A stretch of DNA of 25,673 bases. Origin: a virus. The stretch's first letter is position 1. The number at the start of each line of letters is the position of its first letter. Made by a program: the position numbers and the translations under genes. Where the stretch lies: positions 1-25,673 of the IMG/VR virus record IMGVR_UViG_3300009684_000157; one strand, given 5' to 3'. Positions 15,531 to 22,195 of the stretch are shown in pieces. The notes under the pieces are model-generated. The model saw only the letters and a program-made list of their open reading frames with translations. It did no database searches and had not been told where the DNA came from.

Positions 15531-16145
15531 GTGAATGTTTATATTCTATTAGACCGCTCTGGCTCAATGGAGTCAATGTGGAATGAAGCCCTTAGTTCAA
15601 TCAATGCATATGTTGCAGAACTCCCCGAAAATACCAATGTGCATTTAGCAGTATTTGATACTGATTACAATGTCATTCGCAATACCACAGTCGAAAAGTG
15701 GTCACCACTTTCTCGTGAAGATGCATCACCTCGTGGCGGTACTCGTTTGTTCGATTCTGCTGCTCGTATCATGTATCGTGCTATTGATGATAATGCAGAC
15801 AAGACTGTCATCGTTGTTATGACTGATGGTTATGAGAATGCATCAGTCAATTTTAAACAGACAGATATTAAGAATCTTGCCAAGACTGTAGAACTCAAGA
15901 AGTGGGAACTGATATTCCTTGGTGCCAACTTTGATAAGATTGGTGATGTCGCTATCAATAACTTCGGTGTTGGCGCTGGTAAGTTTGCTGATATCAAGGA
16001 AGGAAACTTTAAGAATTATATGTCAACCACTTTTTCTGCCGCAACAAAATCATATCATCGTGGAACCGCTGCTATTGATTTAACTGATAATAATATCAAT
16101 CTTGATGATATGAAAATCAAGCTCAACACAACATCTGTAAAGTAA
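15531..16145 (+). CDS. von Willebrand factor A (vWA) domain protein
   Basis: A 204-residue protein consisting almost wholly of one vWA domain. The metal-ion-dependent adhesion site is complete: DRSGSM (Asp8, Ser10, Ser12), Thr71 in GGTRLFDS, and Asp99 in VVMTDGYEN. Such domains mediate protein-protein contact, and phage relatives resemble TerY-like single-domain proteins; the partner is unknown. The start is GTG 15531, directly after the DUF3310 gene with GGAG upstream; no ATG gives a full domain. The C-terminal ~60 residues (KFADIKEGNFKNYMSTTF) are less conserved. Confidence 0.85.
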   Translation: MNVYILLDRSGSMESMWNEALSSINAYVAELPENTNVHLAVFDTDYNVIRNTTVEKWSPLSREDASPRGGTRLFDSAARIMYRAIDDNADKTVIVVMTDGYENASVNFKQTDIKNLAKTVELKKWELIFLGANFDKIGDVAINNFGVGAGKFADIKEGNFKNYMSTTFSAATKSYHRGTAAIDLTDNNINLDDMKIKLNTTSVK

Positions 16146-16154
16146 GGAAATATA

Positions 16155-16898
16155 ATGGGTGGTAAACCAATACATAATTATTTTAATCAAAATTTTATAG
16201 GTATTGGTGAAGACCACAACGGCGATTATGCATTTGATTTTTATAAAAAACAACAAACAGATATGTTATTAGATTTTTTAGAAAAAAAAGATAATATAAT
16301 TTTGTGGTTTGAAGGACCAAATGTTGCAGCTAAATCAAAGTCGTTCAACAATTTTGTTTCAAGCATAAAAAAATTTATTTATAAAAATAAAATAAAAATT
16401 ATGATTAAAGAAAAAGGTTGGGAAACAGATTTAAAGTTGCCAAAGGATGTAGATTACACTAATATACTTTTAGGTGCGGAACCAGAACAATATATAGAAC
16501 TTTTGGGACCACAACTAACTGGAAAACAAACTTTAGCAGAAGCAATTGTTAATTCTAAAAACATCAAGGGTTCACAATCTACTGCTATTAGTACTATGCA
16601 AGAACTCATAGATTTGCTGAGTGACAACTCAGTGCCTTCTGATGTTTTGGTTGAAATGCAAAAAGAAAATTCTGCCACAAGAGAAACTTTATACAAAATA
16701 TATGGTGGCGGGTACAATGCAATGAGAGCAAAATATTACGAAGGATCACCGGGTGCATTAACTTCTTCGAAAGTATACCAAAGAGTTAATTCGGTGAATT
16801 CAATACGTGACAAACATTTAGCAAGTAAAATGAAAACTGAAGGTGGTATTTTTCTTGCTGGTGATGGTCATATTCAATTTATAAAAAGATATCTTTAA
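16155..16898 (+). CDS. EreA/ChaN/TIKI-superfamily-like protein
   Basis: A 247-residue protein I cannot name, but its motif order resembles the erythromycin-esterase/ChaN/TIKI/TraB superfamily. FIGIGEDHNGD (residues 14-24) gives the G-E-x-H box, ILWFEGP gives the second Glu, RDKHLASKM near residues 219-227 gives the Arg-Asp box, and the final AGDGHIQF gives the second G-x-x-H box. Members include heme-binding, esterase and metalloprotease activities, so no reaction can be assigned. The gene is AT-rich and prefers AAA, unlike the vWA and glycosyltransferase genes on either side, which suggests lateral acquisition. AAGGAAA lies upstream of the ATG. Confidence 0.6.
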   Translation: MGGKPIHNYFNQNFIGIGEDHNGDYAFDFYKKQQTDMLLDFLEKKDNIILWFEGPNVAAKSKSFNNFVSSIKKFIYKNKIKIMIKEKGWETDLKLPKDVDYTNILLGAEPEQYIELLGPQLTGKQTLAEAIVNSKNIKGSQSTAISTMQELIDLLSDNSVPSDVLVEMQKENSATRETLYKIYGGGYNAMRAKYYEGSPGALTSSKVYQRVNSVNSIRDKHLASKMKTEGGIFLAGDGHIQFIKRYL

Positions 16899-16909
16899 AG
16901 GAAAATAAA

Positions 16910-17755
16910 ATGGAAATTAAGGTGCCGATTGAAGAATTACGTAAGAATAAGCTATTTTTAGCTACACCAATGTACGGTGGTATGTGTGCTGGTATGTTTG
17001 CACGTTCAGTAGCTGATCTTTCTGCTATGTGTACACATTATGGTATTCCATTGCAAATGTATTTTTTGTTCAATGAATCATTAATCACTCGTGCTCGTAA
17101 CTATTGTGTTGACGAATTCATGCGTTCTGATGCCACACACATGATGTTCATTGACTCTGACATTGGTTTCAATCCCAATGATGTCATTGCACTCATGGCT
17201 CTTTCTCGTGATGATTCACCATATGACATCATTGGTGGACCATATCCCAAGAAGTGTATCTCATGGGAAAAGATTAAGATGGCAGTTGATAAGGGTGTTG
17301 CAGACAAGGACCCTAACGTGCTAGAGAAGTTCGTTGGTGACTATGTGTTCAACCCCAAGGGTGGTGCTGGTTCTATTCCTCTCGGTGAGCCTGTTGAGGT
17401 TCTTGAAATTGGTACTGGTTTCCTTATGGCACGAAAGAATACTTTCAGTAAGTTTAAGGAAGCATTCCCTCAGTATTCATATAAGCCTGACCATGTTCGT
17501 ACTGCTCAGTTTGATGGTTCTCGTGAAATCCATCAGTATTTTCAGGCTGAAATCGATCCTGTCTCCAAGCGTTATCTGTCAGAAGACTATTGGTTCTGTC
17601 AGAAGGTTCAGGAGATTGGCCTTAAGACTTGGTTCTGTCCTTGGATGCAGATGCAGCACGTTGGCACCTACATCTTCGGTGGGTCTCTAGCAGACCTAGC
17701 AAGTATCGGAGCATCAGCAACTGCTGATCCCGGTAATCTCGGCGGCAAGAAGTAA
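16910..17755 (+). CDS. GT-A fold glycosyltransferase
   Basis: A 281-residue glycosyltransferase-like protein. After an N-terminal strand (KLFLATPMYGGMC), FNESLITRARNYCVDEFMRS precedes MMFIDSDIGF, whose Asp-Ser-Asp is the DxD-type metal and nucleotide-sugar site of GT-A enzymes. IGGPYPKK, VLEIGTGFLMARK, then LSEDYWFCQK (acceptor-side acidic motif) and MQMQHVGTYIFGG follow, an arrangement known from phage glycosyltransferases. Possible targets are modified DNA bases, virion proteins or host surface sugars; the sequence does not decide. The gene sits just before the sliding clamp and is followed by a hairpin. Confidence 0.82.
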   Translation: MEIKVPIEELRKNKLFLATPMYGGMCAGMFARSVADLSAMCTHYGIPLQMYFLFNESLITRARNYCVDEFMRSDATHMMFIDSDIGFNPNDVIALMALSRDDSPYDIIGGPYPKKCISWEKIKMAVDKGVADKDPNVLEKFVGDYVFNPKGGAGSIPLGEPVEVLEIGTGFLMARKNTFSKFKEAFPQYSYKPDHVRTAQFDGSREIHQYFQAEIDPVSKRYLSEDYWFCQKVQEIGLKTWFCPWMQMQHVGTYIFGGSLADLASIGASATADPGNLGGKK

Positions 17756-17767
17756 TAGTGATACAAA

Positions 17768-17794
17768 TGGTGGTGGTTGTAATGATCACCACCA
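17768..17794 (+). terminator. Possible terminator hairpin between glycosyltransferase gene and gp45
   Basis: TGGTGGTG, 11-base loop, CACCACCA, then ATTTCTTTT. The eight-pair stem lies 12 bases after the glycosyltransferase stop. The T-run is interrupted, so it may be a weak terminator or a stem that limits read-through into gp45. Confidence 0.5.
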
Positions 17795-17818
17795 ATTTCT
17801 TTTGAAAGGTAATATATA

Positions 17819-18475
17819 ATGAATCTTGAACCTACTACACTTAATATCCTGAAGAATTTCTCTATCATCAATCCTTCTATCTTTATTACCAAGGGTGATG
17901 TGATCAAGACTATCTCTGTTGGAAAGACCATTCTAGGCCATGCGAAGGTCCCACAGACGTTTGATCGACAGTTTGCTATCTACGACCTACCAAACTTTTT
18001 GTCTGCCCTCTCCATGTTCGACAAGCCTGTTATTGAGTTTGAGAGTGATGCCATTGCGAAGATTTCTTCGGAGGATGACAGTCGTGCAGTAAATTATAAT
18101 TTCTGTGATCCAGAACTAATTGTCATTCCTCCTGATAAGAATGTTTTGATGGGAACAGTCAATGCACAGTTTGATCTCAAGAGTAAGTCACTATCTGATA
18201 TTGTCAAGGCAATTGGTATTTTCAATCTTCCTGAGATTGCTATCGTTGGTGATGGTGAGAATATTACTATCCGTGCGGTTGATTCCAAGAAGACAGGATC
18301 ATCATACTATGATATTGTCGGCAAGTCAGATAAGACATTCAATGTCATCCTTCGTGGTGATAGTGTCAAGCAGATCATGAATGCAGACTATTCAGTTGAG
18401 GTTGGCTCTTGTGTACACTTCAAGGGAACTGATATTGAATATTGGTTGACTATTGAGCCTGTCAAGCGTCGATAG
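17819..18475 (+). CDS. gp45: DNA polymerase sliding clamp gp45
   Basis: A 218-residue clamp subunit (T4 gp45 228 aa) forming the trimeric ring that tethers the phage DNA polymerase and, together with gp55, activates late transcription. The N-terminal repeat begins LEPTTLNILKNFSIINPSIF, and the family's INPSI/ITKGD pattern is followed by AIYDLPNFLSALSMFDKPVI. The second domain has SKSLSDIVKAIGIFNLPEIA and FNVILRGDSVKQIMNADYSV, ending in YWLTIEP. It is followed by the clamp-loader genes in the usual order. AAAGG lies upstream of the ATG. Confidence 0.93.
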   Translation: MNLEPTTLNILKNFSIINPSIFITKGDVIKTISVGKTILGHAKVPQTFDRQFAIYDLPNFLSALSMFDKPVIEFESDAIAKISSEDDSRAVNYNFCDPELIVIPPDKNVLMGTVNAQFDLKSKSLSDIVKAIGIFNLPEIAIVGDGENITIRAVDSKKTGSSYYDIVGKSDKTFNVILRGDSVKQIMNADYSVEVGSCVHFKGTDIEYWLTIEPVKRR

Positions 18476-18504
18476 TATTTTTATTATAATTATGGAGAAA
18501 TGTG

Positions 18505-19440
18505 ATGGAAGAATTCCTATGGGTCGAAAAGTATCGGCCTCATACAATTGATGCTACGATTCTATCTGCTGAACTTAAGCAGACATTCAACCAATTTATT
18601 AAGCAAGAAAACATTCCCAATCTTATCCTCTCTGGTTCTGCTGGAGTGGGTAAGACTACTGTTGCTCGTGCTATGTTAGAAGAGATTGGCGCTGATTACT
18701 ATGTTATCAATGGGTCGATGAATGGCAACATTGATACACTTCGTCATGATATTATGTCTTATGCATCATCTCTATCTCTTACTGGTGGCCGTAAGTATGT
18801 CATCCTTGATGAGGCAGATTATTTGAATGCCAATTCAACTCAACCTGCATTGCGTAACTTTATGGAAGAGTATTCACATAACTGTGGATTTATTCTAACA
18901 TGTAATTATGTCAATCGCATCATTGAGCCTCTTCGGTCTAGGTGTTCTGTTATTGATTTTAATATTAGCAATAAGGATATGCCCAAGTTGGCTGTCCAGT
19001 TCATGAATCGTATCAAGAACATTCTATCTACTGAGGGCGTAGAGTATGAGCCAGCCGTACTGGCAGAGGTTATCAAGAAGTTCTTCCCTGACTTCCGTCG
19101 AACGATTAATGAGCTTCAGCGGTACTCCGCAGTGGGTTCTATCGACACTGGTATTCTGACCAACTTCTCGGTATCTTTGTATGATGATCTAATTGCTTTT
19201 ATGAAGGACAAGAATTTCACTGAGGTTCGTAAATGGATTGCAGAGAATTCTAATGGTGACATGGATTCATTGTTTGAACATCTGTATGATAAATGTTCTG
19301 AGAATTTCAAACCTGCATCCATTCCAGAGCTTGTTCTTATCATTGGCAAGTATCAGTATCAGGGTGCGTTTGTGTCTTCTCATGAGATTAATCTAGCTGC
19401 TTGTATGGTTGAGATTATGAAGGAATGTGAATTCAAGTAA
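18505..19440 (+). CDS. gp44: Clamp loader large subunit gp44 (AAA+ ATPase)
   Basis: A 311-residue AAA+ protein, the ATPase subunit of the gp44/gp62 complex that opens and loads gp45. Motifs: WVEKYRPHTI at residues 6-15, Walker A GSAGVGKTT (44-52), Walker B VILDEADYLN (99-108), sensor 1 ILTCNYVNRI, and the arginine-finger SRC box PLRSRCSVIDF (Arg146). The C-terminal collar domain is present. The gene starts GTG-ATG; I place the start at ATG 18505, seven bases after GGAG. Order gp45, gp44, gp62, regA is as in T4. Confidence 0.95.
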   Translation: MEEFLWVEKYRPHTIDATILSAELKQTFNQFIKQENIPNLILSGSAGVGKTTVARAMLEEIGADYYVINGSMNGNIDTLRHDIMSYASSLSLTGGRKYVILDEADYLNANSTQPALRNFMEEYSHNCGFILTCNYVNRIIEPLRSRCSVIDFNISNKDMPKLAVQFMNRIKNILSTEGVEYEPAVLAEVIKKFFPDFRRTINELQRYSAVGSIDTGILTNFSVSLYDDLIAFMKDKNFTEVRKWIAENSNGDMDSLFEHLYDKCSENFKPASIPELVLIIGKYQYQGAFVSSHEINLAACMVEIMKECEFK

Positions 19441-19450
19441 GGGATATCAG

Positions 19451-19906
19451 ATGCTTAAGACTACATCATTACCCAAGAAGTCTAAAGCTGATAAGCCCAA
19501 GAAGCAGGGGGTCTCTACTGATCCTCTGTTTCAGTATATTAAGGCTGTATCACAGACCAAGGAATATTTACTCAACACTTCTTTATCAGAGAAGGATTAT
19601 CTACCGTTCATGGTGAACCGTGGTCTTTCTTATTTCCCTGACACTATTATGCTTGTCAATCAGATGAATATAAATTGTCATCTATCCAAGAAGATGCAGC
19701 ATGATTATTATTATGTTGCGGTTCGTCCTCGTGCTCGTTATTCTAAATGGTTTAAAGCTGACCAAGCTTCTTACACAGATTTTTCTGTAATTAAGGAATA
19801 CTATAAATACAATGATCAGAAAACTTCAGATGCATTACGCATTCTTTCTGATGATCAAATTAATGATATAAGAAAAAAATTAGAAAAAGGTGGTCAGTAT
19901 GGATAA
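19451..19906 (+). CDS. gp62: Clamp loader small subunit gp62
   Basis: A 151-residue protein in the gp62 slot between gp44 and regA. It has a Lys-rich N-terminus and family-like blocks: DPLFQYIKAVSQTKEYLLN, LPFMVNRGLSYFPDTIMLVN and YYYVAVRPRARYSKW. gp62 completes the clamp-loader pentamer with four gp44 subunits and lacks ATPase motifs, as here. It is somewhat shorter than T4 gp62 (187 aa). The start is ATG 19451 after AAGGG; the upstream in-frame GTG at 19427 lies inside gp44. The end overlaps regA by 8 bases. Confidence 0.9.
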   Translation: MLKTTSLPKKSKADKPKKQGVSTDPLFQYIKAVSQTKEYLLNTSLSEKDYLPFMVNRGLSYFPDTIMLVNQMNINCHLSKKMQHDYYYVAVRPRARYSKWFKADQASYTDFSVIKEYYKYNDQKTSDALRILSDDQINDIRKKLEKGGQYG

Positions 19907-20297
19907 TCTAAGTTCTTTGATAGAGGTAAAGATTGGTGAACAGGAAGATTTTCTGAAGGTCAAAGAAACCCTCACACGCATTGGTGTAGCATCTCGCAAG
20001 GATCACAAGCTATATCAATCATGTCATATTTTACATAAGCAGGGACAATATTATATTGTTCATTTCAAAGAGATGTTTATGTTAGATGGTAAGCCATCCA
20101 ATTTCTCTGATGAAGATTTGGGTCGCCGTAATAAAATTGCATGTCTTTTGGAGGATTGGGGTCTTTTAAAGATTATTGATCGTGAGTCGATTGAGAATGC
20201 TCAGGGACCGATGAGTCAGATCAAGATCATCAATCACAAAGAGAAGTCTGAGTGGGAACTTGTAGCCAAGTATAATATAGGCAAGCGCAAGCAATGA
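19899..20297 (+). CDS. regA: Translational repressor RegA
   Basis: A 132-residue RNA-binding protein that represses translation of early phage mRNAs by covering their start regions. The match to T4 RegA is strong: EDFLKVKETLTRIGVA, the hallmark LYQSCHILHKQGQYYIVHFK, KEMFMLDGK, and ACLLEDWGLLKIID. T4 RegA is 122 aa; this copy has about ten extra residues. ATG 19899 is chosen over GTG 19890 because AAAGG precedes it and the former is within gp62's ribosome-accessible end. Its own operon (gp45-gp44-gp62) is the classical regulatory target. Confidence 0.95.
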   Translation: MDNLSSLIEVKIGEQEDFLKVKETLTRIGVASRKDHKLYQSCHILHKQGQYYIVHFKEMFMLDGKPSNFSDEDLGRRNKIACLLEDWGLLKIIDRESIENAQGPMSQIKIINHKEKSEWELVAKYNIGKRKQ

Positions 20298-20494
20298 ATA
20301 ATTTGACTATTTCTGATCAAATTTCTTCTGTAAAAAAGAAAATTCAGGAATTAACAAATCAATTAAAACTATTAGAAGATGTAAAAAAAAGAGAGGATCA
20401 GCAAGCCTTGTGCGACTCTGATTCCTCTCTTTTAATGTGTGAGCGATGCAAATGTTGGAAAATTAAAAAGGTTATAGGAAATGAAATCTTCTGA
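20294..20494 (+). CDS. Small coiled-coil protein with a Cys pair
   Basis: A 66-residue protein starting at the ATGA overlap with regA. Residues 1-34 form a helical coiled coil (ISSVKKKIQELTNQLKLLED), and the C-terminus has MCERCKCWK, a C-x-x-C-x-C arrangement that could bind zinc. Function unknown. Oddly, a long terminator-like hairpin lies within the coding sequence (20387-20433), so full-length transcripts may be a minority. It overlaps the next gene by 14 bases. Confidence 0.6.
   Translation: MNNLTISDQISSVKKKIQELTNQLKLLEDVKKREDQQALCDSDSSLLMCERCKCWKIKKVIGNEIF
20387..20433 (+). terminator. Long hairpin terminator inside a coding sequence
   Basis: Left arm AAAAGAGAGGATCAG (20387-20401) pairs with right arm CTGATTCCTCTCTTTT (20418-20433) over 15 bases with one bulged base and a 16-base loop. 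The A-tract/T-tract flanks mean it could work in both directions. It lies about 90 bases after regA and inside the 20294 gene. It is the clearest candidate for the end of the gp45-regA transcript. Confidence 0.65.
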
Positions 20495-20687
20495 AAAACT
20501 AGAGAATTTTGTAGCTGCTTTGGATCGCATGATGGAATCGTCAGAGATGATGTTCATGGAAAAATATAATTGTAATTACAGAGAGTACAATACGATCAAG
20601 CAACACAAGTATGATCCAGCTAGAGAAGAGTTAATTAAATCGCTCACTGAGTTATTAGACCTTGGTGGATTTAGCAGACCAAGTTGA
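20481..20687 (+). CDS. Small hypothetical helical protein
   Basis: A 68-residue, mostly helical, Met- and Glu-rich protein (KLENFVAALDRMMESSEMMF) without a known domain. AGGA lies just upstream of the ATG, which overlaps the preceding gene by 14 bases. Its last 33 bases overlap the 3' end of the leftward ribbon-helix-helix gene, marking the switch of transcription direction. It may be a degenerate or fast-evolving early gene. Confidence 0.55.
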   Translation: MKSSEKLENFVAALDRMMESSEMMFMEKYNCNYREYNTIKQHKYDPAREELIKSLTELLDLGGFSRPS

Positions 20688-20903
20688 CAGGAGAGTATCG
20701 ATATTTTGATCGATTCTAGTATTTCTATTTCTTAAATATTCTGCAATGGCCTCTCTGATAATTTCAGAGGGGTCTTTATTTATTGAGTCGGCATAATCGA
20801 ATAATCTATCTCTAAGTGAGACGGAACATCGAAAGCTTGTGATTCTATTTTCCATACCAATCTTATTGATATAGACGGCGGATGTATCCGGGTGGTTAGC
20901 CAT
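20655..20903 (-). CDS. Ribbon-helix-helix DNA-binding protein
   Basis: An 82-residue protein with a Arc/MetJ/CopG-type ribbon-helix-helix domain: strand ITSFRCSVSL, helix A RDRLFDYADSIN, turn KDPSE, helix B IIREAIAEYLRNR. Such proteins dimerise and bind short inverted repeats, usually to repress their own operon. Fourth and last gene of a leftward operon, it overlaps the gene before it by 8 bases. I start at ATG 20903 (MANHPD) rather than 20963, which lies inside the previous gene. The three dyads at the operon promoter (21701-21760) are natural candidate operators. The last 33 bases overlap a convergent gene. Confidence 0.75.
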   Translation of the reverse strand: MANHPDTSAVYINKIGMENRITSFRCSVSLRDRLFDYADSINKDPSEIIREAIAEYLRNRNTRIDQNIDTLLSTWSAKSTKV

Positions 20904-21207
20904 TTTTATTATTTCTTTTTTTACTATGAATGAGGGCAGCGAGTTGTCTATCTGCTTTATCATCTGATATTTTATCGACTAGTCTATCACCAATAGTATA
21001 GAAGAGCATAGCTGTTTCTTTATCACCAAGACCTTGTACATATAAGTCTTGTGTGACTGCTTGAATAGCACCAAGGATCAACAATACGTTTTTAGGTCCA
21101 GACCCATAATCAGATGATTCCATCTCCATGAGATAAGCTTCAATCATTTGATGGATATCAGACCTAACGTTTTTAACAATAAACTTTTGCAATTCATTTT
21201 CTGTCAT
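20896..21207 (-). CDS. Hypothetical early protein (leftward operon)
   Basis: A 103-residue, mostly helical protein without a recognised domain. N-terminal helices include FIVKNVRSDIHQMIEAYLME; the middle GPKNVLLILGAIQAVTQDLY is moderately hydrophobic but has polar breaks and is probably not a membrane span; the C-terminus is Lys/Asn-rich (HSKKRNNKNG). AAGGAA lies before the ATG, 9 bases after the upstream stop, and the gene overlaps the ribbon-helix-helix gene by 8 bases. Confidence 0.65.
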   Translation of the reverse strand: MTENELQKFIVKNVRSDIHQMIEAYLMEMESSDYGSGPKNVLLILGAIQAVTQDLYVQGLGDKETAMLFYTIGDRLVDKISDDKADRQLAALIHSKKRNNKNG

Positions 21208-21216
21208 GTGTATTCC

Positions 21217-21414
21217 TTATTTCTTGATGTATACCATATCAAAGGTTTCCAGTATGTATTTAACCGAACAACCACCGACTCGTATACCATCAGAAAACAC
21301 AGGGTCCTTAATAATCGTAGCAATATTACCAGAACAATCACCCTTATTTCTATAGATGATCGTACTACCGGGTACTGCCAGTTCTTTATAATTATTAAAA
21401 TTTAATTCTATCAT
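21217..21414 (-). CDS. Hypothetical small protein, beta-rich
   Basis: A 65-residue protein with a likely SH3-like or small beta-barrel composition: VPGSTIIYRNKGDCSGNIAT, DGIRVGGCSVKYI and ETFDMVYIKK. No family is recognised. AAGGCA precedes the ATG; the gene lies 36 bases after the first gene of the operon and ends 9 bases before the next. The alternating pattern and operon position support it as real. Confidence 0.6.
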   Translation of the reverse strand: MIELNFNNYKELAVPGSTIIYRNKGDCSGNIATIIKDPVFSDGIRVGGCSVKYILETFDMVYIKK

Positions 21415-21450
21415 GGTAGATGCCTTATAGTTAATCCTTCAGTATATATG

Positions 21451-21678
21451 TTAATAAGTTGTTTCAGACATAATGATATCTCGTACTGTTGTAAGAAGAC
21501 CAATTATATCATTAAGGAGATCAATCTTCTCCATATCAGACATAGTATCAAATATAGGAGCAAGTGTCACATCACCAGTGATATCATTCTTACTACAGTA
21601 TAGGGTACCAATGCGTATACCCTTGTGACGTTTCATACCTTGTGTACCATCAAAGCCTTTGGTGTACCTGTCTGCCAT
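21451..21678 (-). CDS. Hypothetical protein, first gene of the leftward operon
   Basis: A 75-residue protein: a basic, Gly-containing N-terminus (DRYTKGFDGTQGMKRHKGIR), a strand-like middle (IGTLYCSKNDITGDVTLAPI) and a C-terminal helix (SDMEKIDLLNDIIGLLTTVR). No domain recognised. GAGG lies seven bases before the ATG, behind the promoter overlapped by dyads at 21701-21760. Expressed with the three genes to its left. Confidence 0.6.
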   Translation of the reverse strand: MADRYTKGFDGTQGMKRHKGIRIGTLYCSKNDITGDVTLAPIFDTMSDMEKIDLLNDIIGLLTTVRDIIMSETTY

Positions 21679-21700
21679 GATTTTGCCTCATTTATAAAAA

Positions 21701-21732
21701 GTTGTATTACAACTATTAGAGATAGTAAACAA
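21701..21732 (-). promoter_or_regulatory. Promoter of the leftward four-gene operon, within dyads
   Basis: Read leftward: TTGTTT (complement of 21727-21732), 17 bases, TAATAC (complement of 21704-21709), with transcription starting near 21697. The -10 lies in dyad GTTGTA-T-TACAAC (21701-21713) and the -35 in dyad GTAAACA-AA-TGTTTAC (21725-21740). A protein bound to either dyad would block polymerase, which suggests a repressible promoter. Confidence 0.55.
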
Positions 21733-21740
21733 ATGTTTAC
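21725..21740. repeat. Inverted repeat, probable operator
   Basis: Perfect dyad GTAAACA, two-base centre AA, TGTTTAC overlapping the -35 box of the leftward promoter. Size and symmetry fit a ribbon-helix-helix or helix-turn-helix operator. Confidence 0.6.
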
Positions 21741-21742
21741 GA

Positions 21743-21760
21743 TTATTACAGGTGTAATAA
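21743..21760. repeat. Inverted repeat, probable operator
   Basis: Perfect dyad TTATTACA, centre GG, TGTAATAA, two bases beyond the preceding dyad and upstream of the leftward promoter. It could be a second operator or an activator site. Confidence 0.6.
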
Positions 21761-21763
21761 AAC

Positions 21764-21792
21764 AAAAAAAGGAGTGATATTTCTATCACCCC
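21764..21792 (-). terminator. Intrinsic terminator of the winged-helix gene
   Basis: Read leftward: GGGGTGATA, loop GAAA, TATCACTCC (one G-T pair), then seven T. It lies 17 bases past the stop of the 22079 gene and isolates that gene from the four-gene operon downstream. Confidence 0.9.
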
Positions 21793-21809
21793 AAGTATTT
21801 AACTAATAC

Positions 21810-22079
21810 TTAACCTGCGAGCTTTTCATCTGCCAAGGCACGATAACCAGCAGCAATAACTTCACGAGTGGGAAAAACTAGTGCATACTTGCACTTTACC
21901 CTACCCTTGGTATCAATTGCTTCGTAACTTTCAATAGGATAACCATGAACCATACGAAGCCGTGCTACTGCTGACCTAGTAGACTCTGGTGATGCAAAGC
22001 CATACCGCTGGATAGCTTGCTTAGTAGTGATATGATTGCCCTCAAGAAGAGCATCAAGAAACTTTTCAGTCTTTGTCAT
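21810..22079 (-). CDS. Winged-helix / helix-turn-helix DNA-binding protein
   Basis: An 89-residue basic protein. The N-terminal helix KTEKFLDALLEG is followed by HITTKQAIQRYG and ESTRSAVARLRMVHGYPIES, a helix-turn-helix with the recognition helix around SPESTRSAVARLR, then a two-stranded wing (YEAIDTKGRVKCKYALVF). This pattern is common in small phage regulators. It is transcribed alone, with its own terminator. AAAGGAG lies 11 bases before the ATG, and its untranslated leader would contain the 9-bp array. It is a candidate regulator of the signal-dense region to its right. Confidence 0.72.
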   Translation of the reverse strand: MTKTEKFLDALLEGNHITTKQAIQRYGFASPESTRSAVARLRMVHGYPIESYEAIDTKGRVKCKYALVFPTREVIAAGYRALADEKLAG

Positions 22080-22095
22080 AATATATTACTCCTTT

Positions 22096-22181
22096 GTCAC
22101 CATAGTGACCATGTGAACCATTGATACCTTAGTAACCTTGTCAACCTTCGGTACCTTACTGACCTTAGTGACCCTCTGACC
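22096..22181. repeat. 9-bp-period degenerate array, copy 1
   Basis: ACC recurs at 22099, 22108, 22117, 22126, 22135, 22144, 22153, 22162 and 22171, exactly every nine bases, then at 22179 after an 8-base step. The unit is NNN-ACC-WTN with consensus NNNACCTTR. On the leftward transcript it reads YAAGGTNNN. It lies between a leftward -35 box (22219) and the winged-helix gene. Confidence 0.85.
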
Positions 22182-22195
22182 TTCACTGTATTCAT

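Noticed and set aside
22096-22181. CRISPR array
   Set aside because: The repeated unit is nine bases with a three-base variable part; CRISPR repeats and spacers are each about 25-40 bases.
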